Part shown: positions 21,802 through 33,500 of the stretch, piece by piece
Numbering within the stretch: the first letter of the stretch is position 1
Layout of the letters: the number at the start of each line of letters is the position of its first letter
NCBI RefSeq assembly: GCF_003590095.1
Contig: NC_039490.1
Location: 3,117,834 to 3,181,833 of the forward strand
Direction: 5' to 3'
Length of the DNA stretch: 64,000 nucleotides
DNA from: Trichoplusia ni
Taxonomy: Eukaryota > Arthropoda > Insecta > Lepidoptera > Noctuidae
Position numbers and translations under genes: made by a program
Notes under the pieces: generated by a model
What the model was told of the DNA's origin: nothing
What the model saw: the letters and a program-made list of their open reading frames with translations, nothing else
Databases searched by the model: none

Positions 21802-21939
21802 GGCCCGATTTTTCATTCGTCAGATAACTTTTATCTGAGGAATAAATATGGCCGTTTGATATATTTTCTATACAAAAGCTGTCAAAACGTCAGACATATT
21901 CGTCGAGTAAAAGTTATCTGGCGATTGAAAAATCGGCCG
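21802..21939. mobile_element. MITE with TAA target duplication (PIF/Harbinger-like)
   Basis: The left end ggcccgatttttcattcgtc agataactttta pairs with the right end (complement of taaaagttatctggcgattg aaaaatcggccg) at about 31 of 35 positions. Both sides carry TAA (21799-21801 and 21940-21942), the three-base TWA duplication typical of PIF/Harbinger elements. The 138-base interior has no coding capacity and includes a second, weaker inner pairing around the gtcaaaacgtcagacatatt segment. Confidence 0.7.
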
Positions 21940-21942
21940 TAA

Positions 21943-22540
21943 GGTGTTTAAAAATCATTTATCGTGGCTTCAATATTAACAAATACTTTCTTATGATTAT
22001 TTCTCAACAAAAGACGGTACTAAAATTAACTCAATGCAAATTAGAAATAGACATAACTTTTGATGGTTAACCCGTTGCGCGGTCACGACGGTCGTTGCGA
22101 CCCTGTGTTACAATTACAATAAATTAATAGAAGACGTTTAGTTCACAACCGTTTTACTGCCGACGCTAGGGTCAGGGTTACTTGACGGATAAGACCTCAC
22201 ATTGAACACGCTTTATGCACGCTCGACATGCCTTTGTTTTGCCCATTGATCTAGCATAATGGGAAGGCAAATAGCTTGTGTCGGTTTCATGACGTCACAA
22301 TCAACAAAATCATACAATCTAAAAATACCATCTGGTATTTGAGAGAAACGTCAAAAAAATAGGCGTCCAATATTTAAATGTATAAACCTGAAGGTTATTC
22401 AATCATCTCCATGACTTTTCAATTAGATAATATGTCAATAAAAGAAAATTTCATACTACCCAATACCTAAACTTTAATAATAACCTAAATATTCTTCCTA
22501 AAATTCCACAAAACCTCATTTTCTCACCGAACTACAAAGC
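21943..22540. other. no gene seen
   Basis: AT-rich, with a CpG-bearing stretch at 22070-22175 (cccgttgcgcggtcacgacg, gtcgttgcgaccctg, gccgacgctagggtcagggt) that looks like a degraded repeat; I cannot name it. Confidence 0.35.
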
Positions 22541-22685
22541 TTTGCATTCGGCTGAGGCATGTCACAGCCGCAATCAATTGTCCCAGCGACGACTGCATAA
22601 ATTTCGCGGTACTAAGCCCGTCTAATTAACCCTAAACATACGCGAACCGGGATATAAATCACCCGGGTACAGAATGCCACGTCTT
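22541..22685. promoter_or_regulatory. G+C-rich patch, possible regulatory DNA
   Basis: Contains gtcccagcgacgactgcata, atttcgcggtactaagcccg, acgcgaaccgggatataaat and cacccgggtac. A TATAAAT-like string is present but no matching initiator is convincing, and there is no long frame. Confidence 0.2.
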
Positions 22686-23385
22686 TAATTGAACACTGAA
22701 CTTTACTGGCGTATTTTTGTTCGTATTTTCGAAAGTTATAATCCTGGTTTGTTCATTGAATTGTTTTAATTGAATATTTTCGTATTGTCAGGAATATTTG
22801 ATTTAGTGATTATTTTCTTTTTGTAATAAAATACTTATTTATTATTATAAAAAATACAAAGCATGATACATGTATTGTTTTTAATTAACGTAATATATGT
22901 TCACATTACAAGCTTGGAACTTTTCCATTTTTGACTTTCGGAGCTTTAAATTTTCGTGAATACAAATTTTAACCCAATTTAATAATCAAATTATAAATCC
23001 TGCTAACAAGGCGACATAATTAACCGCACTCGCTACGAAATTTCTTTATTTGTATAAATAAAAATGTAATGCAAAAGTTCAGAGGGATATTTTGTTTTGA
23101 GCGCGCAAAATTGTGGTTTTAAAACGTCTGGAATACTTTATTGTTATAATAAAATTTCGTTAAATTATTTGGCATTTGTTCGGGGCCTGATTTACACGAC
23201 GTTCGGTCGGCGCCTCGTTATGCGCTGCGTTTTAAGGGTTATTTAGTCACTGCAACGTAAAATAAACAGGTGCTTTACTTTTTTTTCGTAATTGTTCTTT
23301 CGCACATGATTTTTAATGGTAATTTTCGCCTTGATAGTTAATTGTTTTAAAGTATAGAGTGTCGTAAGGTAGTGTTTATGTTTTT
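22686..23385. other. no gene seen
   Basis: AT-rich, with one CpG cluster at 23180-23232 (gacgttcggtcggcgcctcg). Confidence 0.4.
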
Positions 23386-23490
23386 AGAGTTCCGCACCCA
23401 GAGAGTAAAAACGGATACCTATCAATGAGGTTCTGCTGTTTGTCCGTCCGTCTGTCACCAACATGAATCTAATGAACCAAGATAGCTTCA
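23386..23490 (+). repeat. 'agggttccg' family repeat, copy b
   Basis: Agagttccgcacccagagag taaaaacgg, then tctgctgtttgtccgtccgt ctgtcacc. It matches the head and middle of the family seen at 49112, 58900, 20112 (-) and 61695 (-). Confidence 0.55.
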
Positions 23491-24609
23491 CAACCAAGAT
23501 AGATTAACTTTTGTTACCGCTTAAACAAAATAGGTTTAAAATAAACATCAAGATAGAGCAACTCTTGCTACGGTAATTAATATGATGGGTGTTTAATTTT
23601 TATATTTGTTTTTAATTGGTTTTTCTTTAGCCTATTTGTACGGAACCTGATAACACAAGTTGCGAGCTCTCATTTCGCCACTTTTTATTTGTAACAGTTA
23701 TTTCTCACTACGATGTTCTCCGATAATTTTCACCTCGATAATTGTTTACTTAATTTATAGGGTGTTTTAAAGTAGTCTTAATGTTTTCTTGTTAATTTTA
23801 TCGATTGTTTTACGAAGTGTTGATTCGTGAAAGGTTGTGCGGTTCTAATAAAGGTCACACCTTTTATTTAGCCTTTCATTTTAAGTACAGTAAAGGTTTT
23901 TTGTCACTAATTATTTTTAGCTTTACCCGATATTTGTTGTTTTGAGATATTTGTCGATAGTGACAAGTTGTCGGTGTGCGGATAATGTCAATTCATGATT
24001 AGGGCACTTCCAATGAGTCAGGTGGACAATTTGAAGGCATTTAAATGTTATATCTATTTTTTTTTATTTAATTGGAATGTAAAGATCGTAATTGACTTTC
24101 GTGAGTACCAGACAGTGTGAAGAAAATAAAAAAAGGGTGAAATGCTTTGTCTTCGTCAAACATAATTCGTTTTGTAAACTTTCGCAGGGAAAGGGTTAAG
24201 TGTCGAAAGCAACCTTAAAACTAATTCTGTTCAAGTTTTTGGCAAGTCACTCACTTGGCACAATCGCTTTTGAGTTATATTTCTTCACCGTTTAGTTGCA
24301 CGGATAACTAAACTATGGAATTAAGAAGTTGATGCTAAAATTTATTTATTTTTTGCTTTTCAACCTCCTTTGTTACTTCAAAAATAAGATAGTGCTATAA
24401 AGTAAAAAAAATCCAATCAAACTGTATTTTTTTAGTATAACCAAAAACCTCGACCTATGGAGTTGTATTTATTTAGAATAAAGTGAAGAGACTAACTTTG
24501 ATAAATCACCACGCTCACTCACTCTATCGATTTCAGATTCCTTAATCGGAATAAAAACTCACAATAATTTATTTCACCACTAAAACACAGGTATTTATTT
24601 AACTGCATA
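23491..24609. other. no gene seen
   Basis: AT-rich sequence without recognisable features. Confidence 0.45.
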
Positions 24610-24668
24610 ACTTTAATCTGAAAGCCAACCCCAACATAATTAACAAAGGGCTAGGATGATGATGAATT
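24610..24668 (+). mobile_element. non-LTR retrotransposon tail (decayed)
   Basis: Ctgaaagccaaccccaacat aattaacaaagggctagg followed by atgatgatgaa aligns with the tail at 2750-2812 at roughly four bases in five. Only the 3' tail remains. Confidence 0.55.
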
Positions 24669-24745
24669 AACTCTACTAAAAGTCAGTTGTATCTAAAAAG
24701 AATTAAAACAGTCTAATTCTATGAAAAACTGATATCAACACTTAC

Positions 24746-24808
24746 AAACTCGAATCCGCAACGGCCTGCATAAAAATCCGGTCAACGAACCGTTGGGCCA
24801 TGACATTA
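24746..24808 (-). CDS. candidate internal coding exon (63 nt)
   Basis: Minus strand. Donor TTT|GTAAGTG at 24739-24745; acceptor attattatag at 24809 onward, with little pyrimidine. The exon is 1 + 60 + 2 bases and reads NVMAQRFVDRIFMQAVADSS in its only long frame, a convincing protein-like string. It is about 48% G+C in AT-rich DNA. The plus strand can also be read (IRNGLHKNPVNEPLGHDIT), so strand is not settled by coding potential alone. Unrecognised. Confidence 0.3.
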
Positions 24809-26580
24809 CTATAATAATATTACCTTAACCATTCAATAGTTTTTACACCTACCGTTGTATTATGAGTAACTTTCAAACTTAACCTATTAACAACGTTTTT
24901 AGAAGGCCTTAGACTATAATTTTGCAAATCATTGCGTCTAATTAAATGGCTTATTGCATTTTGTTGCGAACTGACTAGTTAAGTAATGGTTTAAAATAGG
25001 CTTTAAAGTAACAAAGTATTGTGGAGGTATCGTTATTGGAGTCAATGAGTTGTCTTGTTAGAATTAGCAGTTTTAACTCAAAGATAATTTCAAAGCAATT
25101 TTTAGAATTAATGGTGCGTCTTGTTTTCATATTATGCTCTGATAATAACATGAATCTATTTTTATTATTTATTCTATTTGTTAAAAAACCTTGTGTAAAC
25201 AGCTGTTTTGTTGTTGTTATTTTGTCAAAAAATATCAAAAGCAGTATGAAATATTTGCCACCACAATGATTATGACTTGAAAATAGGCGATGACTACTAA
25301 GTTAGTTTCGACGTTTCTTCTCAGGGTAACCAGTTAGGAAATGTTGAATCCAGCTAGCTTCAAAAATCATTAGCCAAGTAAAAGCGATATCATTTATCCA
25401 ATTTGCATAATCAAGAATTTCATTTCGATATCCATCATTTTACTGCCACCAGTTGTGGTAGTAAAAGAAAATAAACGTCACCCTTTATCTACATGAAGAC
25501 AGATGGAATAGTATAATATTATAGTAAAGTTTCCAACAGATATAATTCAACAAGGAATTCAACTTAAATGTACATTATAGTCGAACACCGTAGTTAATTT
25601 CAAATAATACGTAAACCGAACCATTTATCTCGAAACAACAAGTTATGGCTAACAATTTCCATCGATTTCTCGTTCACGTATAATAAAATAAACATGAAAT
25701 CCAATCTATTAATAAGGCGTGGGAAATTCTTAATCCGTTGATAAGGAAAATTGGGAACCTTAAAAAAATCGTTGAGACAACCAATGATCTTAGTATGTTT
25801 TAATAACATTACCGTTTCGGCCATTATGATCATCTTAAGTTAATCAGTTAATGTTCGAAAGCAATTAAATAAACTTATCGATTTAAAGTTTACAGACTCA
25901 TTTTGGTTTGTAACGATGCTATCAATATTATCAAGTAGCACTATACTAATAAAAATACTAGAGAAATCACTTAATTTTACAACGCTGACAATGTTTGGCT
26001 GTTTGGGTGGGCTGATTGTCTATTTCGAGATGGCTATCCGAAACCGCAGTGGTATCATAAATAACTAGTTTTTGGACAATTAATATCGGATGTTCCCTTG
26101 ATCTATCGTTGGATAGTTTTTATTTTTGGATATTATTTTGTTTTGGATTTGGGCTGTCAGTTCGCATGTTTTTCTTGGATCAAGTGGCTTTTTGTTATTC
26201 TTGATGGTCTGCTTGTGTCTTTTGTGTTACTATGGTACCTAACTGTTATTTTAAATCTGTAACATGTAGAATGTCTTCGTCTATTAGTATTAGCTAAAGT
26301 TTTGTTGGTGTCCTTGTTTTGAAGTTTGAAGTTTATCACGGCCTGTTTCTAGGAACGGCGCACTTGGGTTCATTATGAATAGTTGTAAATCTAGCAAAAA
26401 TAACATATGATGTAGTTATCTGTGAAAGAATATACAATATCATTGCAAAAAAAGGATTGTAAAATCGAATAAAAAGGGTGTATCCCGCTATAAATGTGAA
26501 CGTTAAATTAAACATTCTCATAGATTTCTAGCTGCAATTAATTTAATTCATAAATAATAAAATTCCAAAACCGTTCTTAC
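24809..26580. other. no gene seen
   Basis: AT-rich. A strong plus-strand acceptor-like tttcgacgtttcttctcag at about 25323 leads into a frame that stops after ten codons. Open frames at 24975-25269 and 25600-25833 lack support. Confidence 0.4.
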
Positions 26581-26652
26581 CAATTTGACAGCTTCTCTAA
26601 TCTCTAATTCGTTGTCATAAAGCTGATTTTCGTCTGTACGTTTTCCAGGACG
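26581..26652 (-). CDS. candidate phase-0 internal coding exon (24 codons)
   Basis: Minus strand. A tract ttgccttattctgtcatgaa aag at 26653 onward gives the acceptor; the donor is TTG|GTAAGA at 26575-26580. Exactly 72 nt read RPGKRTDENQLYDNELEIRE then AVKL, a charged, helix-prone string unlike chance AT-rich translation; the frame stays open further upstream (ALFCHEK). The GKR could be a prohormone cleavage site or coincidence. No family recognised. The plus strand has an acceptor-like gtctgtacgttttccag overlapping it. Confidence 0.4.
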
Positions 26653-26948
26653 CTTTTCATGACAGAATAAGGCAAATTGTTATTACATAATTGATAGGTT
26701 TCCGTCCACTGGCCTTCTCAATATTTATTATAATACAGGAAATGCTTTATAATTTGATGTCATATATGAGAAATATTACATCTTTTGTCACATAACAAAT
26801 ACGTTATGTTAATGATATGAAAAATTTGTGTCTAAACTAATTTTTTAGTGTTGCCGTCCTAATTCTATGTAACGTGTTATTCTGAGTGTTATTAATGAGA
26901 TTTAGGATTATATTAAGGAAATGAGACGTCATTTTGGAATAAATAACT
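26653..26948. other. no gene seen
   Basis: AT-rich sequence. Confidence 0.4.
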
Positions 26949-27200
26949 ATGGAGAAACTCTGGCAAAAGAAAATGAAATTGAAAAATAAGCCTAATATAT
27001 TTGGTCCATCGCTCAAAGATTCAACAAAGATGAATCGATCAATTTCACTAAGAGGACTTTCTTACAAGGACGATCTAAAACTCAAAACTCAATATAAATT
27101 GATACCTAATCCAAAATTAAATTGTAACATGAAAATATGTAAACATGTTCACATTGTCCACAATAAGAAGACCATGGTACTAGTTGGCGATATGCCATAG
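26949..27200 (+). CDS. small hypothetical open frame (83 aa)
   Basis: Starts with ATG in fair context (aactATGG) and ends in TAG. The product is lysine-rich (MEKLWQKKMKLKNKPN at the start, HIVHNKKTMVLVGDMP at the end) with no signal peptide or recognised domain. Lysine and asparagine enrichment is what AT-rich chance frames give. No promoter or poly-A signal is evident. Confidence 0.15.
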   Translation: MEKLWQKKMKLKNKPNIFGPSLKDSTKMNRSISLRGLSYKDDLKLKTQYKLIPNPKLNCNMKICKHVHIVHNKKTMVLVGDMP

Positions 27201-27640
27201 ACACAGATAGGTACTGACAGCAAATCGACGAAATTATTAACTTGACCTAAAAGGTGGTACCTACTGGATTAATTCCACACCATTACTTAAGAATGATGCT
27301 ACATGAAACTCTATTATAACTCACTAACTTAATAATATACATACAGAAAATTATAAAGCAAATTATGATACCGGGAAACTAAAAAATAAGAATGCAAAAC
27401 TATGGTGGTTTTAACTTAACACTGGAACTGCAATCTACTATTAACTTTCAAAATATTCACTGTTCAAAAAATACCTGAAAATGCGCGTAAATGCAATTAT
27501 TTGACATTAGGCGTAATTTGACAGTTTATGCCATTGTATGTGTATGACATTGGTGGTACAAACTCAGGCAGTACAGAATTTATTCCTTATGTCGCGGGGG
27601 TTTTAACAAACATTCAAGTCACATGTACAAAGACATATAG
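27201..27640. other. no gene seen
   Basis: AT-rich. The start of the 142-codon frame 27528-27956 lies here; see the rejected list. Confidence 0.4.
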
Positions 27641-27750
27641 GATAAGCATTTGCGAATCACCAAAATACTTGTCCTACACGGGGATCGATCCTGCCACATT
27701 TTGCGCACTGTGGTTTGGGTTTGGTAACCTCTACGGCTATGCGTGTAGTC
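27641..27750 (-). mobile_element. tRNA-derived SINE fragment
   Basis: On the minus strand ggcaggatcgatccccgtgt aggacaagt contains the B-box-like GGATCGATCCC (27681-27691) followed by the ggacaa junction seen in the SINEs at 5404 and 11913. Upstream, ccgtagaggttacc may be a degraded A box. Confidence 0.5.
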
Positions 27751-28879
27751 AAAATATCAATCGACTAGTCATCGTGTATCTCCGTTTGAAGCACAATTTA
27801 TCTATGTACCCAGTGGCACAAATGACGGCTGCGATCAAATATACAACTCGAACTAACTGTTCAGTCGTATCAATGAAAACTACAAAACGAATCGTATATC
27901 TATCAGTTCTGATTGAGATACTCAGATCCCAGATCCTAACAGCTAGTTTTGTGTAAAACTTAACATTTAAAATTACACAACGCCTTTCAATCTTAAGATC
28001 AGACACCAAAATACATAATATCTTTCTCACTATATTATTGGTATGTGAAGTGATAAATTCAATAAATACGTGTTATTTCCGTTAAACTGTTATTGCAATA
28101 TTAGATTTAAAATATATGGGTTTATTCATGATATTTATAATGGCTTCATAACGGCTAATGCAAACGATAATTTTGTGGAAAGTTGACCGTTTACCCAGTT
28201 CTTGTTTGATTTATTCGCGACGTGATATGAAAATTACATCTCAACGTTCATATGTTTCATTCATTAATATTTCGTGGATATATCTGATTGTCATTAATGT
28301 GCATTCGTGTAATAATGTTATGTCATTTTGGCCTGTGGCTGAGCTGTAATTATGGGTCAACATTTTTGGGTACAAATCATCAGTGATCAAAGAATTGCAA
28401 AGTGAAGTTATGGTAGGTCGATTTAATATTCAGTGCATTCTTGACATACCGTTAGCATGAGGCTTAGATTTACAATAATCTTGTAAGGAGGTAGAAGAAG
28501 AAAATGAATGATAGACAGCAACTAATAATTCCAAAAGAAAATCGGCTCCCTCGTTACTAATTTAAATCCTTGTGTTGAATCAAGTCACATGCACAAAACT
28601 CCGGACAATCATTATGGATGGGTGTATTCTTAGTCCAGTGAAAAAGTAGAAAAAACCTGAGCATAGGTGAACGACCAATACTTATACTAAAAACATCTTA
28701 AGCTTCATGATAATGTAACCTAAAGTCCCATATATCTGCCCATCCCCAGAGATGAACAGCTTGACGGTAACAACATTGAACCCAGCTGAAGTAGTGTGTG
28801 TCCAATTAGTATTTGTGGACGAAACGGCGTTGTTTCTAAAAATATATAAAAACACTCTGTTACCATTTGTCATGGCACG
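27751..28879. other. no gene seen
   Basis: AT-rich, repeat-derived in part. The 83-codon minus frame at 28682-28933 runs through the repeat-like segment ending at 28922. Confidence 0.35.
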
Positions 28880-28922
28880 CCCTGTATTTATCAAGATACC
28901 GTTCCGCATCAAAACTACAGGG
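28880..28922. repeat. facing TACAGGG ends
   Basis: CCCTGTA at 28880-28886 and TACAGGG at 28916-28922 are inverted and 29 bases apart, each beside TA. They resemble the ends of the MITE at 18239, so two TA-inserted elements pointing away from each other may abut here. Their outer ends were not found. Confidence 0.3.
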
Positions 28923-29865
28923 TGTTTTTTCATGTAGAATGTTAAAAGGGGATAGATGATAATGATTGTGATGTAAGAGCAAAGGGAGGAAAAATTAAGG
29001 AAACAAAAAGCGAGAATGAAGCATAAGAATTAAACTATGAATAATTTTCGGATGACTACCCAGCTCTTGTCAGTTTGGAATGATTCTGCAGATTAAGTGT
29101 TAAAGAAGAGGATTGTTGTGTAAAAGAAATGGCAAAGTTAACTTAGCACCCAATTAGAAGTAGATATTAAAAAGCTGAATTTCTGTTTATATGAGAACAT
29201 TTTAGGCAAGGAAAAAAGCTCTTTTCCCATACTGTTAATTGGTCGCTGACGGCAAATAGTTTTTCTTCTAAAAAACTATCTATCTCCCTGTATCAAAAAC
29301 AGTAGCCGTAGGAATAAACACGGTTAACATTCCTATAAACAAGATTGTTGCGGCTCAGCCCTGATTGATGGATGCGCCGGCGCATCTGCTATTAGTGACG
29401 GTTTATGGGGAAAATACTTTGAGAAAGAATCTTAAAAAACTCTGCGTTTCTGAACATTGTGTTCTTAATTAGGTGATGCTGTTGAGTTCAATTGATTGAT
29501 TGGTGATTTGGTAGTTAGATTGGATTTTAGGACGTTGTTTGAATTTTGAACATGTTGTTGATAAAAATGATAATTCTTTTCCGACGGCTTTTTCTGGAAA
29601 CGGACTTTGAGCTTATTAGTACCACGAAGAAAATATGTTTGCTGTCTAAGAGAAGTAAAAAAACAATGCTTCAAAATTGGTCATGTAACATCTCTGTGGC
29701 AGATCTTTTGAATTCTTTCATGCTTGCAACTTGCAGTTAATCTGAAAGACCGGAAGATATTCCTAAAACGAAGCCAACAAAATCCTTAATATTTACAACG
29801 CAATATTTTTTATCAAGACACTATAACGGAACTATTTAAAACGACATTATCTAATATCTTTATTT
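28923..29865. other. no gene seen; one CpG palindrome
   Basis: AT-rich apart from a perfect 16-base palindrome GATGCGCCGGCGCATC at 29371-29386. Open frames at 29465-29740 on both strands have no support. Confidence 0.4.
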
Positions 29866-29965
29866 CAATGGCGCGCATCGTGCATCCAATATATCAACGT
29901 GTGAATCCCACAAATGTACCGCGGAAGCGACGCACGCGCAGCTTATGATAATTTGTATTTCGGGA
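29866..29965. promoter_or_regulatory. CpG-rich patch
   Basis: About a dozen CpG in 100 bases (aatggcgcgcatcgtgcatc, taccgcggaagcgacgcacg cgcag), 570 bases upstream of the first-exon-like segment at 30531. It may be promoter-associated. Confidence 0.25.
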
Positions 29966-30528
29966 GCTCGTAATGTTCGGAATAACGGTTTTTTTTTCTG
30001 TTATTGCATCTGGATGGAAAATAGTAAAATTTTAGTGTTAGTGCTGGTTTTAAGGCAAGTTAATAGTTAACGGTTATTATTACGTTGGCGTAATATCAGT
30101 TGTTTTATGTAATGAAACATGCAAATATAATAGGACAAAAAACAACCGGCTCTGTTAAATAAGGCTTGACAACAGACCTAATTGTAGAATAAAATTCTTC
30201 CACCATTTCCTAGCTTTAGTTATAACCTATTTTAAAGTATTGTAGATTTCTCACAATCATCCGGTAGGACTGGAAGTTCTCCACAATTTTTTTAGGGAAT
30301 AGTAGGTAGAAGAAAATTCTGAACAATTCGCATTTGAATTTTAATTCCACCCTCAAGAGCCAAACTTAAGTATTTGAAAGTTGTGTAATTTGTGACGTTC
30401 TTGGACGTTCATAGATTGTTTTAATTATATTTTTGCCTATATACTCGTACCTTGCATTTTAGGTAAATTCAAATCTAGTGTAGTGGAATCTAGTGTATCA
30501 TCTTGCAATTAGCGAGTGCAGTGTTGCG

Positions 30529-30564
30529 TCAGTGACAATTGTAGCCGAGTGGACGCAAATAGTG
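30529..30564 (+). promoter_or_regulatory. candidate initiator and short first exon
   Basis: TCAGT at 30529-30533 matches the arthropod initiator. The following cagtgacaattgtagccgag tggacgcaaatagtg ends at a GTGAGT donor (30565). The GTG-rich, CpG-bearing composition resembles insect 5' leaders. There is no ATG. The downstream promoter motif is not at the expected distance, so support is moderate to weak. Confidence 0.25.
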
Positions 30565-33500
30565 GTGAGTGGGAGTACCATGCTTCGCCGGGAGTGGTGA
30601 CACGGTAAATAATAATACGTTATAATTGTGCATTAATTATGCCCGCATATGAGCCGTGAAATTTCGTTCTGAAGAGTGGGTGACCGAGGCATTGGTATTT
30701 TGTTGATTTCTTGAAGATGCTTAATGATTTCCGATGGTTGATGGGCAGGTTCATTTTGTTCGTCAGACACAGGAGATCATTTAAGAAATTATTTCGCTTT
30801 TCGCTGATTTTGAATGTGTTGAAAAGGCTGTTTGTAAGATTTAATTTTTAGAAATAACTAAAGGACGATTGGTGATGGATTCCTAGAACATAAATACTAT
30901 GTGAATTGCTTTTGACGATTTGCTTGCTAAATTGTTGTTGTGTTCTTCCACATGCATTGAAAAATTCTATTACGTATTCTTTACCATACGTGAGAGCAAT
31001 ATTAAAAAAATCAACTGGTCGGTGCTATGGAAATATTGGTATAAATATTTTAAACATACACGTCATATTTCAACAAATTTCTGACAAATCTTAATCGGTA
31101 TAACTGTATGTTACCTAAAATTGTCTTACTTTCCAATTGAAGCGACGTTCTGCACTTAGAGATGGCTAGATAGACATAAACGTAGCAACAAATTTGACGG
31201 CAGCACAGTGGCCCAGATATCGAGTGTTTGTCGACGCTTCTTATTATTCTCATGCGTGTTTGACGTATATTTTTCAACGCTCTTCAATATTTTTGAACGG
31301 CTATTTTTGTTGCAAGACCGCCTTCTTCGTTGACGCAAAGAATATTTTGTGTTATGAACAGACGCGGTATTTTGTATATTATTAATTTTTACTGGAAAAA
31401 TATCACTTTGTTTTTTTTTTATAAAACACTTTTTCTGTTTCTTTTTGTATCATGTGAGATTCGATTAGCCTAGAAGCTAGCCAGATCGAGAGATTGTTAT
31501 TTTTGAATCCGGGTAAAGCTATCGTCACTTCGCCTAGTGGTCTGTTAGGAAAGTAATTCTTCGCAAACGGAAATTAAAAACAGTTGATTCTGCTAAAACC
31601 TCTTTGGCTTTACCATCTTTTTACATCTGTCTTTTTCTTCAGCAGACTTTTCAAAAAACCTCGTCAGTTTAATTACTGCCTACTCCCCCGTCTCCGAATG
31701 TTTTCTAATCTACATTTTCACACGTCAGTCAGTGTCATTCTGTGGGCTATTCTACAGCTCTTTATTGTCGCTTGCCCATTGTTTATTTAAACAATAACTG
31801 GACATTTTATTGCGGCGGCGTTTTTAACGATTATAAACTATAGCTGCTTCGCTCTGTCAACTAGTTCTTTTTTCTAAATATTTTAGTTTTATTGTTTTAA
31901 AGGCAAGTGAAACGTGGCCACATGATGCTATAAATTCACTTTTTTAGTGATGTAGCTCGTAAATAACGCTGAAATTATGGTTGTGTTTAGTAATAATAAA
32001 GAAAAAGTTTCCTTCAGGGAATGTGGTATTTGATTTACCTAGTAACAAGTTAGTCTCGTATTTCTGTTAATGTGTGTTTTATTATTAGCTCATTGCTAAT
32101 GTCGAATAATTGGGCAGCGTTTAGCTCAATTACAAAAAAAAACTGTTTAATTTAAACGATCATTAACACTTATTTATGTCGAATCTAAAATTTGAAAAAT
32201 ATTGATATGAGCTTTCATAAAGAACTTAACCTTTACTCTGTAAAAACTGCAAAACCCGCTTAGTAAATTAAATCAGCGTGAATTAATAGAAGGAATCCGA
32301 GTAACAGACGTACAGCTATTTGTAAGATTATTAGCGACTAACGTTAGAGAATAACAAAAGCCATTTCTTCTATTAAACCCCGTTGTTTTGACGTGCCGCT
32401 CTATTCTGGTATTCAGGGAATCACTAACAAATCAGCACCTGTCACTTTTGTTAACATATCCACGAATATCCGAGCCATTGTTTTAAATCTAGAAAACAAT
32501 TCAATCTTCACTTTAAAAATCTCGCGTTATTTTTGTAAGTCTTTTTAATAGCGTGCGTATTTTGTTTTAGATAGCTCGCTTTCACTCCACTACGATTTTA
32601 AACTTTACTCTATGAGTCATAAGATTCAAGATAGATTCTCTTTCGAATATTTTTAGAGATTTAGTTTGAGAATGACATTAGGAACATTGTTGTCGCGTCT
32701 ACAATAGGGCTGCAAGCGTTGACAGTTGATTATCGATGACAGACTTAACGAATACAATGGAATTTTCGGTATTGTCTCAAATGAGTGACAAATTGCCGCA
32801 ACGTGATTTTTTTCGTCATTTTTCTTGGCACATTGTTCCTCGCTTATAAATAATAAAAATAAAAAAAATACGTCGTTTTTTTATTCTTTTTTCTTTCGTT
32901 ATTTACGGCCGGTGTTAATATTAATATGAGTTATGAGATTATTACTTTAGAATAATTTGTACGTCTCGGTGGGCTAAAGTGACTTTTAATTTTATTATTT
33001 ACTGCTTTTGTCTGGATTGGGCTTAGCCGTTGTTTTGTGTTTAAAGTTGAAAGTTTTACTTGCGGCCATATATTACGGGGTGATCACAATATTTTTGGCA
33101 GGACATTTTTTCAATGTATTTTCTTTAGCGGTAGCAGATTTGATTGAAAAATTTACTGTCTGTTTACGAACTGCTTTATCTTCGTCTCTCGTTTCATTGT
33201 TTAAATACAGTAACGATAAAATAATATTGGTGAATAAATAAAATTTTATTCCGACTACCTTTTGACAGTCAAAACTTTTTTGATAATTTTCTACATAATT
33301 TCTGAATGGTTTTGTTATTTTTACATAAACTTTGGTTTTTCATTAAGTACTAAAATATTACATTGTTTAACTAAATACAAAATATCACGGATTAAGATAC
33401 ATTTTTTTTTATATTTTTACTAGTTACCTCTACACTTTTCCTATATGTATTTAATATACCTTTAGTACCTAAATAACGTCAGCATTTCCCAATAGTCCAA

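Noticed and set aside
27528..27956. 142-codon open frame (+), longest in the window
   Set aside because: Its start is not a confident ATG context, and it runs across a minus-strand SINE fragment (27641-27750). The composition is typical of translated non-coding DNA, and a minus frame overlaps it.
28682..28933. 83-codon minus frame and 61-codon plus frame over the same DNA
   Set aside because: Lies in repeat-like sequence with TACAGGG ends. Open frames on both strands are expected in such a segment.
33431..33476. Minus-strand 41-nt exon with GTAACT donor
   Set aside because: AT-rich and short; the signals are within chance expectation.
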